A DNA stretch of 64,000 nt from Erythrobacter insulae (GCF_007004095.1 NZ_VHJK01000001.1:2298501-2362500), one strand, 5' to 3'. Counted from the stretch's first letter, positions 1 to 8,177 are shown. The notes: a model not told the origin generated them from the letters alone. Numbers and translations: made by a program.

Positions 1-243
1 ATTGCCCATGCTGTCACGGTGCGTGATCGCGCCGGTACGGACATAGGTGATGATCTCCATGTCTTCGTGCGGGTGTGTGGGAAAGCCTGTGCCCGGTGCG
101 ATCGCATCATCATTCCAAACGCGCAAGGAGCCCCAATTGACGCGGGCAGGATCTTGATAGCTCGCGAACGAAAAATGATGATGCGCATCCAGCCAGCCGT
201 GATTGGCGGCGCCAAGGGTGTTGAAAGGGCGAAGTTCGATCAT
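1..243 (-). CDS. Pirin family protein (N-terminal part; 3' end outside window)
   Basis: The minus strand from the ATG at 243 reads without a stop to the window edge (81 codons). The protein begins MIELRPFNTLGAANHGWLDA and continues through HHHFSFASY, an RVNWGSLRVWNDD stretch and FPTHPHEDMEIITYV. The His pairs HHH and HPHED are the metal-binding cupin signature of pirins (YhaK/YhhW type); such proteins are cupin-fold and some have quercetinase activity. An AGGAGA Shine-Dalgarno lies just upstream of the ATG. It is divergent from a LysR gene with a 123-bp shared spacer holding a palindrome, so the LysR product probably regulates it. The physiological substrate cannot be inferred. Confidence 0.9.
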   Translation of the reverse strand, partial: MIELRPFNTLGAANHGWLDAHHHFSFASYQDPARVNWGSLRVWNDDAIAPGTGFPTHPHEDMEIITYVRTGAITHRDSMGN

Positions 244-345
244 GGTCTGTCTCCTGTTGCGGTCACGGAATGCCTGGTTCCGCGTTCTTGAACCTGGAGA
301 TAGGCGCGGCAGTGTGATCTGATAACTGCGATAAAACTTGCCAAA

Positions 346-366
346 ATGTTCTGATTATCTGAACAT
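346..366. promoter_or_regulatory. Candidate LysR operator: near-perfect 21-bp palindrome
   Basis: ATGTTC and GAACAT flank a 9-bp centre that also reads GAT-N-ATC, so 18 of 21 positions are symmetric. It ends directly against the ATG at 367 and lies in the pirin/LysR divergent spacer. That position would let a bound regulator occlude its own translation start or promoter. The function is inferred from position and symmetry only. Confidence 0.5.
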
Positions 367-1275
367 ATGCTCATGAAGTTAGGCGATCCCACTCTCGATC
401 AATTGCGCATTTTCCTCGCCGTCGTGAAACATGGCAGCTTTGGCGGCGCAGCGCGCGCCACAAACCGCGCGGTTTCCGCGATCAGTTATGGGATCGCGCA
501 ATTGGAAACACAGCTCGCGGTGTCCCTGTTCGAGCGGGAGGGGTCGCGCCGTCCCGTGCTGACCAAGGCGGGCGAAGGATTGCTGGTTGAAGCGCGTTCT
601 GTAACCGACCGGGTCGATGCGCTGCTCGCCAAAACGCGTTCGCTTCATGCCGGGTTGGAAAGCGAGATCGGATTGGTGCTCGATGTGATGGTGCCCGGCG
701 AATTGACGGCCCGTGTCCTGCGCGAATTTCGGCGTTTGTTTCCCACGGTCGGGCTAAAACTCAATATCGAGGGGTTGGGCGCGGTGGCGGAATGTCTGCT
801 TGATAACCGCGCTCAGCTGGCGCTGGGCGGTCCGGTGTTCGGCGATCATTCCGAACTTGAAAGACAGGTTATCGGAGAAGTCGAGCTGGTGCCGGTCGCA
901 GCGCCCGATCATCCTCTGGCGGAAAGCGGGATTGCACCGGGTGAAAGTCGAAAGCATCTGCAACTGGTGCTGGCGGATCGATCCGCGCTGACCAAGGGCC
1001 GCGAGTTTTCCGTATTGAGCCCGCTGACATGGCGGCTCGGTGATTTGAGCGCGAAACATTCGCTGCTGAAAGAGGGGCTGGGATGGGGCAATATGCCGCG
1101 CGCCATGGTGGCCGATGATCTGGCGGCGGGGCGATTGGTGGCGCTGGATCTGCCGGAAAAGCCGGGAGTTCAATACCCGCTCAGTGCGCTTTGGCGGCGA
1201 GACGATCGTTTGGGTCCGGCGGCCAGTTGGTTGATTGACGCCTTTCGCGGCGAATTAAGAACCGAACGCGGGTGA
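367..1275 (+). CDS. LysR family transcriptional regulator
   Basis: The 302-residue protein is of normal LysR length. The N-terminal winged helix-turn-helix (about residues 7-66) contains LDQLRIFLAVVKHGSFGGAA and a recognition helix around SAISYGIAQLE. The rest is the periplasmic-binding-protein-like effector domain, with VLDVMVPGEL near its start. The second ATG at 373 is an equally possible start, because the first ATG abuts the palindrome and lacks a clear ribosome-binding site. It is divergent from the pirin gene, the usual arrangement for a LysR regulator and its target. The co-inducer is unknown. Confidence 0.9.
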   Translation: MLMKLGDPTLDQLRIFLAVVKHGSFGGAARATNRAVSAISYGIAQLETQLAVSLFEREGSRRPVLTKAGEGLLVEARSVTDRVDALLAKTRSLHAGLESEIGLVLDVMVPGELTARVLREFRRLFPTVGLKLNIEGLGAVAECLLDNRAQLALGGPVFGDHSELERQVIGEVELVPVAAPDHPLAESGIAPGESRKHLQLVLADRSALTKGREFSVLSPLTWRLGDLSAKHSLLKEGLGWGNMPRAMVADDLAAGRLVALDLPEKPGVQYPLSALWRRDDRLGPAASWLIDAFRGELRTERG

Positions 1276-1397
1276 CGCATCCAATGTTTGGCTGTGGTTT
1301 TGGTCTCGAAAAATTCAAGTTCCAGCCGATCTGCCAGCCGCCGGTATTGCACCATGACCAAAGGTGACGGCGCGACAAGCGCAAGCTGTTTGAGCCC
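1260..1397 (-). pseudogene. Remnant of a tandem copy of the adjacent STAS-like gene (C-terminal fragment)
   Basis: Immediately after the stop of the gene at 1397-1783, a different minus-strand frame encodes about 46 residues, including LVMVQYRRLADRLELEFFET. This closely parallels the neighbour's C-terminus, which reads LVKMQYRRLSDGIEVQFFDD. Only the C-terminal third is present, it lacks a start codon, and it runs into the end of the LysR gene. This is best read as a decayed tandem duplicate rather than a gene. Confidence 0.65.
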
Positions 1398-1783
1398 TAA
1401 AGGCGGACTTCGCGCAGCCATGAAAGCGCCGTGATCTTGTCATCGAAGAATTGAACTTCGATACCATCACTCAGCCGGCGATATTGCATTTTGACAAGAG
1501 CCGATGCCCCAATGATCGAAACACGGCGCAGGCCGAATTTCTGCGCATTCAGGAGCTGTGCGCGGATCGCGTCGCCAGTGGCGCGGTCTTGAGGCACAAA
1601 GTCGGTAAAATCGCCAAACACCACAATTGGCCGCCGCGCCTTCACCAGCGGCAGTGAGGTCGCATCCAATTTCCCGAGAAAGGCTGTCATTCCTTCAAGA
1701 TCCCAGAAGCCCGAGATCGAAAAGTGCACTTCGGCAAGTTCTTCGTACAAAACGACAGAATGAGATGGAGCGATGACGATCAT
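1397..1783 (-). CDS. STAS/SpoIIAA-like hypothetical protein
   Basis: The protein has 128 residues from ATG 1783; an in-frame GTG at 1798 would add five. Alternating beta and alpha stretches (VVLYEELAEVHFSISGFWDL, then PIVVFGDFTDF and RRVSIIGASAL) resemble STAS/SpoIIAA-like domains in alphaproteobacterial hypothetical proteins. No catalytic motif or membrane segment is seen. The downstream remnant shows the gene was once duplicated. The family placement is by secondary-structure pattern only. A role in signalling or stress is possible but unsupported. Confidence 0.65.
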   Translation of the reverse strand: MIVIAPSHSVVLYEELAEVHFSISGFWDLEGMTAFLGKLDATSLPLVKARRPIVVFGDFTDFVPQDRATGDAIRAQLLNAQKFGLRRVSIIGASALVKMQYRRLSDGIEVQFFDDKITALSWLREVRL

Positions 1784-1846
1784 AGGACGAAGATACACCG
1801 CAGAACGTAAAATTTGCGTATATCGCCGGTAAGTATCTTTGTGGAC

Positions 1847-2500
1847 CTATGGCCCGAATGCGACCGGTTCATCGCCCGCTTTCCACGGCGTGAACTTGGG
1901 CATGATCGCTTTGAACAGATCAGAGGCAAGGTGTCCCTCGAGCCATTCCTGCACATGCGGCAGGCCCTGTTCGTCGAACCAGTCACGATCGGTGTTGGCG
2001 AATTGACGGATGAAGGGAAACAGCGCGATATCGGCCAGAGTGCGGGTGCCGCCGCACAGATGCTTGCTTGAGCCCAGTCGCGCGTCGAGATCGTTCAGGA
2101 TCGCCAATCCGCCGGAACGGTGATCGAACCGGAAGGTGTCATCATCACCGCCTGCTTCATCGGGGTAACGGGTGGGGTATTTGTAGCGGTCAAGGTGATG
2201 TTTGAACGGGCCATCGTTGCGGGCGATCAGACCGGAATCATCGCCCGCCAGCCATCCCTCGGGATCGTTCTGCGAAAGCGCCCAGCGCATAATGGCGATG
2301 CTTTCGTCGATCACGGTTCCATCTTGGAGGACCAGCACCGGAACGGTCGCTTTGGCAGATGCCTCGGCAAGCTGAGGCGGCTTGTCGGCCAGTTTGACCT
2401 CGCGCAGTTCAACCGTGATCCCTGCCATCCATAGCGCCATGCGCGCCCGCATTGCATAGGGGCAGCGGCGGAAGGAATAGAGGGCGGGCAGCGCGCTCAT
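1847..2500 (-). CDS. Glutathione S-transferase family protein
   Basis: The 217-residue protein starts [20 protein letters not shown]. The N-terminal thioredoxin-like domain has a CPYA active-site motif (Cys13) and a cis-Pro plus [11 protein letters not shown] segment for the glutathione gamma-glutamyl group. The C-terminal half is the helical GST domain. CPYA is typical of Beta/Omega-like bacterial GSTs or glutaredoxin-2-like enzymes. The start was chosen because its ATG overlaps the stop codon of the trhO gene (ATGA at 2497-2500), implying translational coupling. The substrate is unknown. Confidence 0.88.
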   Translation of the reverse strand: MSALPALYSFRRCPYAMRARMALWMAGITVELREVKLADKPPQLAEASAKATVPVLVLQDGTVIDESIAIMRWALSQNDPEGWLAGDDSGLIARNDGPFKHHLDRYKYPTRYPDEAGGDDDTFRFDHRSGGLAILNDLDARLGSSKHLCGGTRTLADIALFPFIRQFANTDRDWFDEQGLPHVQEWLEGHLASDLFKAIMPKFTPWKAGDEPVAFGP

Positions 2501-3531
2501 TCGGTGTTTGCGTCCGAACCGGAATCTGGCGACAGGCCGGACGGGAAATTCGCCTCCCACCCGCCATCGGACAATTTCGGTGTGTCGTCATCGCTGGCCC
2601 TGGGCGCGGCGCCTACATGTATTTCGCCGCGCTGTTTTGCGAGCTGCTGCTGGCGTTGGCGCTCGGCATAGCGGGCGCGTTGTTGTTCGCCGCGTTCATT
2701 GATGCAATGCGGGCAGCTGACCCCGGCGGCATAATCATCCGAGGCCATTTCTGCCTTTGTCAAAGGCATCCGGCAGGCAAAGCATTGGCCGTATGATCCC
2801 AGCTCAAGCCCGTGTTTGACCGCCACGCGCTGATCAAAAACGAAACATTCGCCTTCCCATTTGCTGTCCTCTTCAGGAACCGTTTCGAGGTATTTGAGAA
2901 TACCGCCTTTCAGGTGGAACACATCCTCAATGCCCTCGGAACGCAGGAAACTGGTCGATTTTTCGCAGCGAATGCCGCCGGTGCAGAACATCGCGACTTT
3001 CTTTTTACCCTCGAGCAATTCGTCGCGGTGTTCGCGAAACCACGTGGGAAATTCGCCAAAGCTTTTTGTTTTGGGATCAACCGCGCCTTTGAATGTGCCA
3101 ACGGCGACTTCATAATCATTCCGCGTGTCGATTACGATGGTTTCAGGATCGCTGATCAGATCGTTCCAATCCTCCGGCGCGACATAGCGGCCCACGCTTG
3201 CGCGCGGATCGATATCCGGCTGGCCCATGGTCACGATCTCACGCTTCAGCCGGACCTTCATGCGGTTGAAGGGCATTTCATCGGCGTGGCTGAATTTCAC
3301 TTCGGTTTCCGCGCAGCCGGGCAGGGCGCGGATATGTTCAAGAACGCTGGACAGCGCATTATGCGTGCCTGCGATTGTGCCGTTGATGCCTTCCTTCGCA
3401 AGCAGGATTGTGCCTTTGACACCCGCGCCGTCGCACGCCGCCTGAAGCGGGGCCTGGATCGCAGCGGGATCGTCAAAGCGCGTAAAGCGATAGAGCGCGG
3501 CGACTTGGATGGGTGATTGGTGGACCGGCAT
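2497..3531 (-). CDS. trhO: tRNA uridine(34) hydroxylase TrhO (YceA-type rhodanese)
   Basis: TrhO performs oxygen-dependent hydroxylation of U34 in certain tRNAs, the first step toward 5-(carboxy)methoxyuridine. The 344-residue protein starts [19 protein letters not shown]. It has the TrhO N-terminal domain with [13 protein letters not shown], then a rhodanese domain with the active-site loop [10 protein letters not shown] (Cys183). The C-terminal region has a Cys cluster ([12 protein letters not shown]) that looks like a zinc site, followed by a Gln/Arg-rich tail. An upstream in-frame ATG at 3576 would add 15 unlikely residues. It overlaps the GST gene by 4 bp. Confidence 0.93.
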   Translation of the reverse strand: MPVHQSPIQVAALYRFTRFDDPAAIQAPLQAACDGAGVKGTILLAKEGINGTIAGTHNALSSVLEHIRALPGCAETEVKFSHADEMPFNRMKVRLKREIVTMGQPDIDPRASVGRYVAPEDWNDLISDPETIVIDTRNDYEVAVGTFKGAVDPKTKSFGEFPTWFREHRDELLEGKKKVAMFCTGGIRCEKSTSFLRSEGIEDVFHLKGGILKYLETVPEEDSKWEGECFVFDQRVAVKHGLELGSYGQCFACRMPLTKAEMASDDYAAGVSCPHCINERGEQQRARYAERQRQQQLAKQRGEIHVGAAPRASDDDTPKLSDGGWEANFPSGLSPDSGSDANTE

Positions 3532-3687
3532 GGGGCCTGCGTTTAGCGTGGTGTGGCACTTGCCTGCAATAGCCACTGACGCGGCAGTCTTCAGGAAGCG
3601 TACTTGGGGCTTCTAATGTCCGATTTTGGGGTGGAAAGCGGGCAAGAGATATGCTGCAAATGATGCCTCACATTGTTATCGTAGTTC

Positions 3688-4356
3688 ATGAGCAAAATAC
3701 TTGTCCCTTCAAGCGGCCCTTCGGACTGGAAACAGTTCCTCGCAAAGCCAGACCTCCATTGGGCCAAAGGCTACTCAGCCCGAACCATGGCGTATTCTTG
3801 GGAGGATGCTGATACCCCGCCAAGCGAAGTTCTTGCTCTCATGGAAGAGGCGTTCGGGCCAGCAAAATTCTTATTCGGGGTGCCGGAGCACAAGACTGCA
3901 TTGCCCGGCGGTTCCAGAGAAAGCCAATCAGATTTGTTCGCTTTGATGCGCCATGAAGAAGGGCTGGCTACTTACACTATTGAGGGGAAGGTCGATGAAC
4001 CTTTCGGACCTACTGTAGGAGAGTGGAGCAAGAACGCGTCGGTCGGAAAGATTGAGAGGCTTGATTTCCTCTGTGCTACTCTGGGTATTTCGACATGTCC
4101 TCCCGATATTCGCTACCAGCTTTTACACCGCACAGTTTCAGCGCTCGTTGAAGCGGACCGTTTTGCAGCCAGCATGGCCGGAATGATCGTCCATTCCTTC
4201 TCACCAGAACTTAGATGGTCTCACGAATTCATCCGGTTTGCCGAATTGCTAGGTTGCGATATTAAAGTTGGGGAGGCGGCAGTTCTTGAAACGCCTTCGG
4301 GCAAGCCTTTGATGGTTGCTTGGGCCAGTGGAGATCAACGCTTCCGTGAGAAGTGA
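3688..4356 (+). CDS. Uncharacterised protein (possibly DUF6946-type)
   Basis: The 222-residue soluble protein begins MSKILVPSSGPSDWKQFLA and has HWAKGYSARTMAYSWEDA early on. The N-terminal pattern recalls a family of uncharacterised proteins annotated as DUF6946, but this is memory of the motif and was not checked. The C-terminal half, with HSFSPELRWSHEFIRFAELLG and VAWASGDQRF, could be an alpha/beta fold. No signal peptide or membrane segment is seen. It stands alone and is convergent with ilvE, with a 10-bp inverted repeat between them. No function is proposed. Confidence 0.75.
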   Translation: MSKILVPSSGPSDWKQFLAKPDLHWAKGYSARTMAYSWEDADTPPSEVLALMEEAFGPAKFLFGVPEHKTALPGGSRESQSDLFALMRHEEGLATYTIEGKVDEPFGPTVGEWSKNASVGKIERLDFLCATLGISTCPPDIRYQLLHRTVSALVEADRFAASMAGMIVHSFSPELRWSHEFIRFAELLGCDIKVGEAAVLETPSGKPLMVAWASGDQRFREK

Positions 4357-4362
4357 CAAAAT

Positions 4363-4395
4363 GACAGTCCGCAATTGGGTCGTTAGCGGACTGTC
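4363..4395. repeat. Perfect 10-bp inverted repeat between convergent genes
   Basis: GACAGTCCGC at 4363-4372 and GCGGACTGTC at 4386-4395 form a hairpin with a 13-nt loop, lying between the stops of the hypothetical gene and ilvE. Neither side has a clear T-run. It could therefore be a weak bidirectional terminator or a copy of a dispersed intergenic repeat. Confidence 0.55.
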
Positions 4396-4414
4396 CGCAT
4401 TCAGGCCTATGTGA

Positions 4415-5494
4415 TCAAACCCGCATCACCCAGCCGTGTTTGTCCTCTAAACGGCCATGTTGCAGATCAACCAGGCGCTCGCGCATCTTCGTTGCCATTT
4501 GGCCGATGCCTCCGGTGCCGATGGTGAACTCGCCTGCGGGGGATGCGACTGTGCCGACTGGTGTGACGACCGCGGCGGTGCCGCAGGCCAGCGTTTCGAG
4601 CAGCGTGCCGTTTTCGGCTTCCTCGCGCCATTGGCTGATCGAATACGGCTCCTCGCGCACGTCGAGCCCTTCTTCGCGCAGCATCGCGATCAGGCTGTCG
4701 CGGGTGATGCCGGGCAGAATTGTACCGGTCAGCTGCGGCGTGATCACGCTGCCGTCGGCGCGGATGAAGAACAGGTTCATGCCGCCCAGTTCCTCGACCC
4801 ATTTATGCTCGACCGCATCGAGGAACACGACCTGATCACAGCCATGGGTGATTGCCTCGGCTTGCGGGACCAGAGAGGCCGCGTAATTGCCGCCGGTTTT
4901 GGCCGCGCCCGTGCCGCCGGGGGCTGCGCGGACATAATCCTGCGACACCCAGATTTTGACCGGATTGACGCCGTTTTTGAAATAATTGCCCGATGACACG
5001 AGGATCACGACAAATTTGTACTGCTTTGCCGGACGCACACCGAGGAAAGCCTCGGACGCGAACATGAACGGGCGGATATACAACGATCCGCCTTCGACCT
5101 GCGGCATCCAATCCGCATCCGCGTTTACCGCTTCGCGAACCGCAGCCAAAAACAGGTCTTCGGGAATTTCCGGCATCGCCATGCGGCGCGCGCTGGCGTT
5201 GAAACGCCGGGCATTGGCCTCTGGCCGGAACAGCGCAAGGCCGCCATCGGCATGCGGAAAGGCTTTCATGCCTTCGAAAATTTCCTGCGCATAATGCAAA
5301 ACGCTGGCCGCAGGATCGAGCGGTATTGCCTGGCGCGGGCCGATTACCGGTGTCTGCCAGCCGCCTTTTGCCTCGTCATAGTCGATAGTGACCATGTGAT
5401 CGGTGAAGACTTTGCCGAAACCGGGATCTGCAATCGCGGCCGCACGCACATCATCGGGCGTTGGCGAGGGGTGGGGAAGTTTCGTGAATTTCAT
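4415..5494 (-). CDS. ilvE: Branched-chain amino acid aminotransferase
   Basis: This PLP enzyme transfers amino groups between glutamate and the 2-oxo acids of Leu, Ile and Val. The 359-residue protein starts MKFTKLPHPSPTPDDVRAAA. It shows the class IV features YAQEIFEGMKAF, LYIRPFMFASE, the PLP lysine in GAAKTGGNYAAS (Lys199), and the C-terminal phosphate-binding GTAAVVTPVG. There is no Shine-Dalgarno before the ATG; a TATTAT hexamer 12 bp upstream (5506-5511) suggests leaderless transcription from a private promoter. An in-frame ATG at 5557 would add 21 residues and run into the upstream terminator, so it is less likely. Confidence 0.95.
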   Translation of the reverse strand: MKFTKLPHPSPTPDDVRAAAIADPGFGKVFTDHMVTIDYDEAKGGWQTPVIGPRQAIPLDPAASVLHYAQEIFEGMKAFPHADGGLALFRPEANARRFNASARRMAMPEIPEDLFLAAVREAVNADADWMPQVEGGSLYIRPFMFASEAFLGVRPAKQYKFVVILVSSGNYFKNGVNPVKIWVSQDYVRAAPGGTGAAKTGGNYAASLVPQAEAITHGCDQVVFLDAVEHKWVEELGGMNLFFIRADGSVITPQLTGTILPGITRDSLIAMLREEGLDVREEPYSISQWREEAENGTLLETLACGTAAVVTPVGTVASPAGEFTIGTGGIGQMATKMRERLVDLQHGRLEDKHGWVMRV

Positions 5495-5505
5495 AGCGGA
5501 GGCAG

Positions 5506-5511
5506 ATAATA
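5506..5511 (-). promoter_or_regulatory. Candidate -10 element for leaderless ilvE transcript
   Basis: TATTAT on the minus strand ends 11 bp before the ilvE ATG, so transcription would begin at or a few bases before the start codon. No convincing -35 hexamer is seen at 17 bp. The call rests on the -10 match and on the absence of a ribosome-binding site. Confidence 0.3.
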
Positions 5512-5565
5512 GGGTGCGCGGACGGGGGCAAGGATTGTGTTTGCGCCAGGAGGCCATGCGTACGG

Positions 5566-5608
5566 CAAAAACAAAAAGGGCGGTTTCGCCAAATGGGGAA
5601 ACCGCCCT
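5566..5608 (-). terminator. Strong intrinsic terminator of the small RNA upstream of ilvE
   Basis: An 11-bp perfect stem (AGGGCGGTTTC paired with GAAACCGCCCT, 5577-5608) with a 10-nt loop is followed on the minus strand by TTTTTGTTTTT. Orientation and position show that it ends the transcript carrying the 18-codon frame at 5664-5720 rather than a protein-coding operon. Confidence 0.85.
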
Positions 5609-5663
5609 TCATGGTCAGCGGCCGGAAGTGCCGCTCACGAAACCTCACTCAGTAAGGATAAAG

Positions 5664-5720
5664 TTACCGAGTATGCTCCGTAGGGATCTTCACCGACCTC
5701 GCTACTGAACCATGAGACAT
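5664..5720 (-). CDS. 18-codon ORF with maximal Shine-Dalgarno (leader peptide or dual-function RNA)
   Basis: The minus-strand frame reads MSHGSVARSVKIPTEHTR then TAA. Two bases before its ATG sits GAAAGGAGGTGATCC (5722-5736), complementary over 15 bases to the expected 3' end of alphaproteobacterial 16S rRNA. Such full complementarity is far beyond an ordinary ribosome-binding site. The peptide is basic and has no run of Leu, Ile or Val, so a classical ilv attenuator is unlikely. The transcript would end at the terminator at 5566-5608. It may be a small mRNA, a ribosome-binding sRNA, or both. Confidence 0.5.
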   Translation of the reverse strand: MSHGSVARSVKIPTEHTR

Positions 5721-5982
5721 CGGATCACCTCCTTTCGCGCTTGAAAGCCAAGACCTCGCCGTTTCACCGGGGGCCGAAGTTTGCGTTCGCCGCTAACCTC
5801 AAGCACATATTTGAGTCCTATCGGGTGTGAACGCAAGACTTGAAGAAATCTTTTCCCACGTCATACTAGCGCGCTTCCACCACATCACGGACCGCGCCGC
5901 CCCTGAGGATGCCCTTGGGCGGCAGTGATTATGGGTGCGCAAAGACTGCTATCTGTGGATAGCGGCAAAAGAATCGCTGCCT

Positions 5983-6549
5983 TTACCGGCAATCCTCGAT
6001 CACTCGGGTGACCTCGACCCATGCGGGCAGGTAGAGTGTGCGCTGGCCTTCGACCTCGACGGCAAAACGCCCTTTGGTGATGGCCATCGCATCAAGCAGG
6101 GTGTCGTTTGCGGGCACATCCACCGTCAAATAAGGATTGGTGTCTTCGGCCTGGAGCACTTGAAAAGTCCGCGCTGTTGTTTCTGTGCGGATGCGCATGG
6201 CGCGGGGAGAGGCGCTGGTGCCAGAGCGCCAAAAGCCGATTGCTGCGTCCCTGCGGTTGCAGGAAAGCAGGAATTCGCCGTTGCCATCCGGAGCAACGAA
6301 GACTGCAATCGGTCCTGCGGCGCTTTGTTGATATCGCCATGTCCCCGGCGTTTGCGGCGCGTCGAGATAGTTTTCGTATCTCGGTTCCTGAATGGCAGGC
6401 ACCGGATCGCGCGATGGAGCAGGGGCCGGAGCAGCCACAGGCACGGTGGGTTCCGGCGGCAGCAGCGGCACATTAATCGACGGGACACAGGCGGCGATTG
6501 CGGCGGTAAGCGCAATGGCGCCAGCGGTTTTTAGGTAGATTGCTTTCAT
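5983..6549 (-). CDS. Putative lipoprotein, unknown function
   Basis: The 188-residue protein begins MKAIYLKTAGAIALTA and has a lipobox ending AAC at about residue 21, predicting a lipid-anchored envelope protein. A Pro/Ala-rich linker (about residues 25-50) precedes a compact domain with PGTWRYQQSAAGPIAVFVAP and a terminal VIEDCR. The C-terminal half looks like a small beta-rich domain. An upstream in-frame ATG at 6642 was rejected because it buries the signal peptide. It is divergent from tlyA. No family was recognised. Confidence 0.75.
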   Translation of the reverse strand: MKAIYLKTAGAIALTAAIAACVPSINVPLLPPEPTVPVAAPAPAPSRDPVPAIQEPRYENYLDAPQTPGTWRYQQSAAGPIAVFVAPDGNGEFLLSCNRRDAAIGFWRSGTSASPRAMRIRTETTARTFQVLQAEDTNPYLTVDVPANDTLLDAMAITKGRFAVEVEGQRTLYLPAWVEVTRVIEDCR

Positions 6550-6583
6550 GCGCCCTAAATGGTCGCTATTGGCTGAAGCGTCC

Positions 6584-7372
6584 ATGACCAAACACGACCA
6601 ATCCTCGAAAAAATCGGGCAAATCGCCTGAAAAACCGCACAAAAAGATGCGCGTTGATCATTTGCTTGTCGAACGCGAACTGGTGGAAAGCCGCACCCGG
6701 GCGCAGGCTTTGATCATGGCGGGCGTCGTATTTGCGGGTGAGAACAAGGTTGAAAAGCCCGGACAACAGATCGCGGCGGACGCCCCGCTCGAAGTGCGCG
6801 GGCGCGATCACCCATGGGTCAGCCGCGGCGGGATCAAATTAGCCCATGCAATCGAGCACTTTGGCCTCGACCCTGCGGGCGCAGTGGCGATGGATGTAGG
6901 CAGTTCCACCGGCGGCTTCACCGATGTCTTGCTCACACACGGCGCAAGCCATGTCTTTGCCGTTGATAGCGGCACCAACCAGCTCGCCTGGAAGCTGCGT
7001 CAGGATCGCCGGGTGACAGTTTACGAGCAAACCAGCGCGCGGATTCTGACGCCCGAACAGATTGATAAACCGGTCAGCTGGGTCGTGTGCGACGCGAGCT
7101 TTATCAGCCTGGCAAAAGTGCTTGAGCGCCCGCTGGAACTCGCAGCGCCCCAATGCCGGCTGGTCGCGCTGATCAAACCGCAATTCGAAGTCGCCCGCGC
7201 AGAAGTGGGCAAGGGCGGCGTGGTGCGCGACCCCGTGCTGCACACACGTGTTTGTGAAGAGGTTCGCGAATGGTTAGAGGGGCTTGGGTGGGATATCGAA
7301 GGCATCGTCACAAGCCCGATCACCGGCCCTCAGGGAAATGTGGAGTTCCTGATAAGCGCGGTCAGGGGCTGA
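6584..7372 (+). CDS. tlyA: TlyA family rRNA methyltransferase / hemolysin-like protein
   Basis: TlyA enzymes are S4-domain RNA 2'-O-methyltransferases of the rRNA type; mycobacterial TlyA methylates 16S and 23S rRNA. The 262-residue protein has a Lys-rich N-terminus, an S4 domain (RVDHLLVERELVESRTRAQA), and an FtsJ-like SAM-binding motif AMDVGSSTGGFTDVLL followed by DASFISL and LIKPQFE. The start is the ATG at 6584 (MTKHDQSSKK); an ATG at 6647 (MRVDHL) would fit the core domain more tightly. Its upstream end lies about 35 bp from the divergent lipoprotein gene. Confidence 0.9.
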   Translation: MTKHDQSSKKSGKSPEKPHKKMRVDHLLVERELVESRTRAQALIMAGVVFAGENKVEKPGQQIAADAPLEVRGRDHPWVSRGGIKLAHAIEHFGLDPAGAVAMDVGSSTGGFTDVLLTHGASHVFAVDSGTNQLAWKLRQDRRVTVYEQTSARILTPEQIDKPVSWVVCDASFISLAKVLERPLELAAPQCRLVALIKPQFEVARAEVGKGGVVRDPVLHTRVCEEVREWLEGLGWDIEGIVTSPITGPQGNVEFLISAVRG

Positions 7373-7429
7373 AATCGCGCGCCAGATGGCGTCCAAAAGC
7401 CAAAAATCAAAAATCAAAAAGCAAAAAGC

Positions 7430-8086
7430 CTAAGCCAGATCAAGTCCATTGATCTTTGCGTCCAGATCGATCGGGATTTGTGACAGAACCTCTACGCCGC
7501 TCTCTTTTTCGAAAGCCGTATCGCCATGTTCGGCAAACAATTCTGCCTGCCGCGCATCGCGCTGTTTCAAAAGCTCGGCAATCTCATCTCGGTATAGCGC
7601 AACCATGGCGGTGACAAAACGGTTCACGCAGTCGTCTTCCTGCGTGTGATCGACGTTGAAGTCGGACAGGTGGTTGATCATCACATCGGCAGGATACAGA
7701 AATTCATTGGTGACAAAGCGGTTCACTGTGAACCACGATGCCGGAATACCATTTGTATCGATCGATAGGCAGATAAGGTGCGTGACATGCGCCTTGGCAT
7801 CTTCACCTTGAGGCGGCCAGACTTTGGGCTCCAACCCTTCGGGAAGCTGGGTGCGGTGCAGGAACAGGTGGAAATGACCGTGTTCCTTTACGTCCCGCGT
7901 GCCGGGGGCATGGACATGATAATACCAGCGCGATTTGCAGTGTTTGTCGCGCGCATCTTTCTTTGGATAGTGCGTCCAGAAATGCACTTCGTCTTCGGGC
8001 ACGACGCGCAGCATCAGGGGGCGCTGTTCCTGCGCCATCTGCGTGATGGTTTCGATAACAGTATGTGCGGCTTTGATCTGATCCAT
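7430..8086 (-). CDS. Conserved hypothetical protein (DUF6969-like)
   Basis: The 218-residue soluble protein begins MDQIKAAHTVIETITQMAQE. It is rich in His and aromatics in the centre (HFWTHYPKKD, YYHVHAPG, HGHFHLFLHR), a pattern that could bind metal. This arrangement recalls alphaproteobacterial proteins annotated as DUF6969, from memory only. There is no signal peptide or membrane helix. An AAGGCAGCGAG stretch before the chosen ATG serves as a ribosome-binding site; a longer in-frame start at 8107 is less likely. It stands alone, convergent with tlyA. Confidence 0.7.
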   Translation of the reverse strand: MDQIKAAHTVIETITQMAQEQRPLMLRVVPEDEVHFWTHYPKKDARDKHCKSRWYYHVHAPGTRDVKEHGHFHLFLHRTQLPEGLEPKVWPPQGEDAKAHVTHLICLSIDTNGIPASWFTVNRFVTNEFLYPADVMINHLSDFNVDHTQEDDCVNRFVTAMVALYRDEIAELLKQRDARQAELFAEHGDTAFEKESGVEVLSQIPIDLDAKINGLDLA

Positions 8087-8177
8087 AACTCGCTGCCTTA
8101 AAAACAAAAACGGTCGACAGCAACTTCGTGCTATCGACCGAATTCGTTACGCTAATGCGTGAAGAGTATGCGTCTGC

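Noticed and set aside
5566..5720. Classical leader-peptide attenuator for ilvE
   Set aside because: The 18-codon peptide has no run of branched-chain codons, and ilvE appears to have a separate promoter after the terminator.
5722..5736. Plus-strand GGATCACCTCCTTTC as a 16S rRNA 3' end fragment
   Set aside because: It is identical to the anti-Shine-Dalgarno tail, but no other 16S sequence adjoins it. The minus-strand reading as a maximal Shine-Dalgarno before an ATG explains it better.
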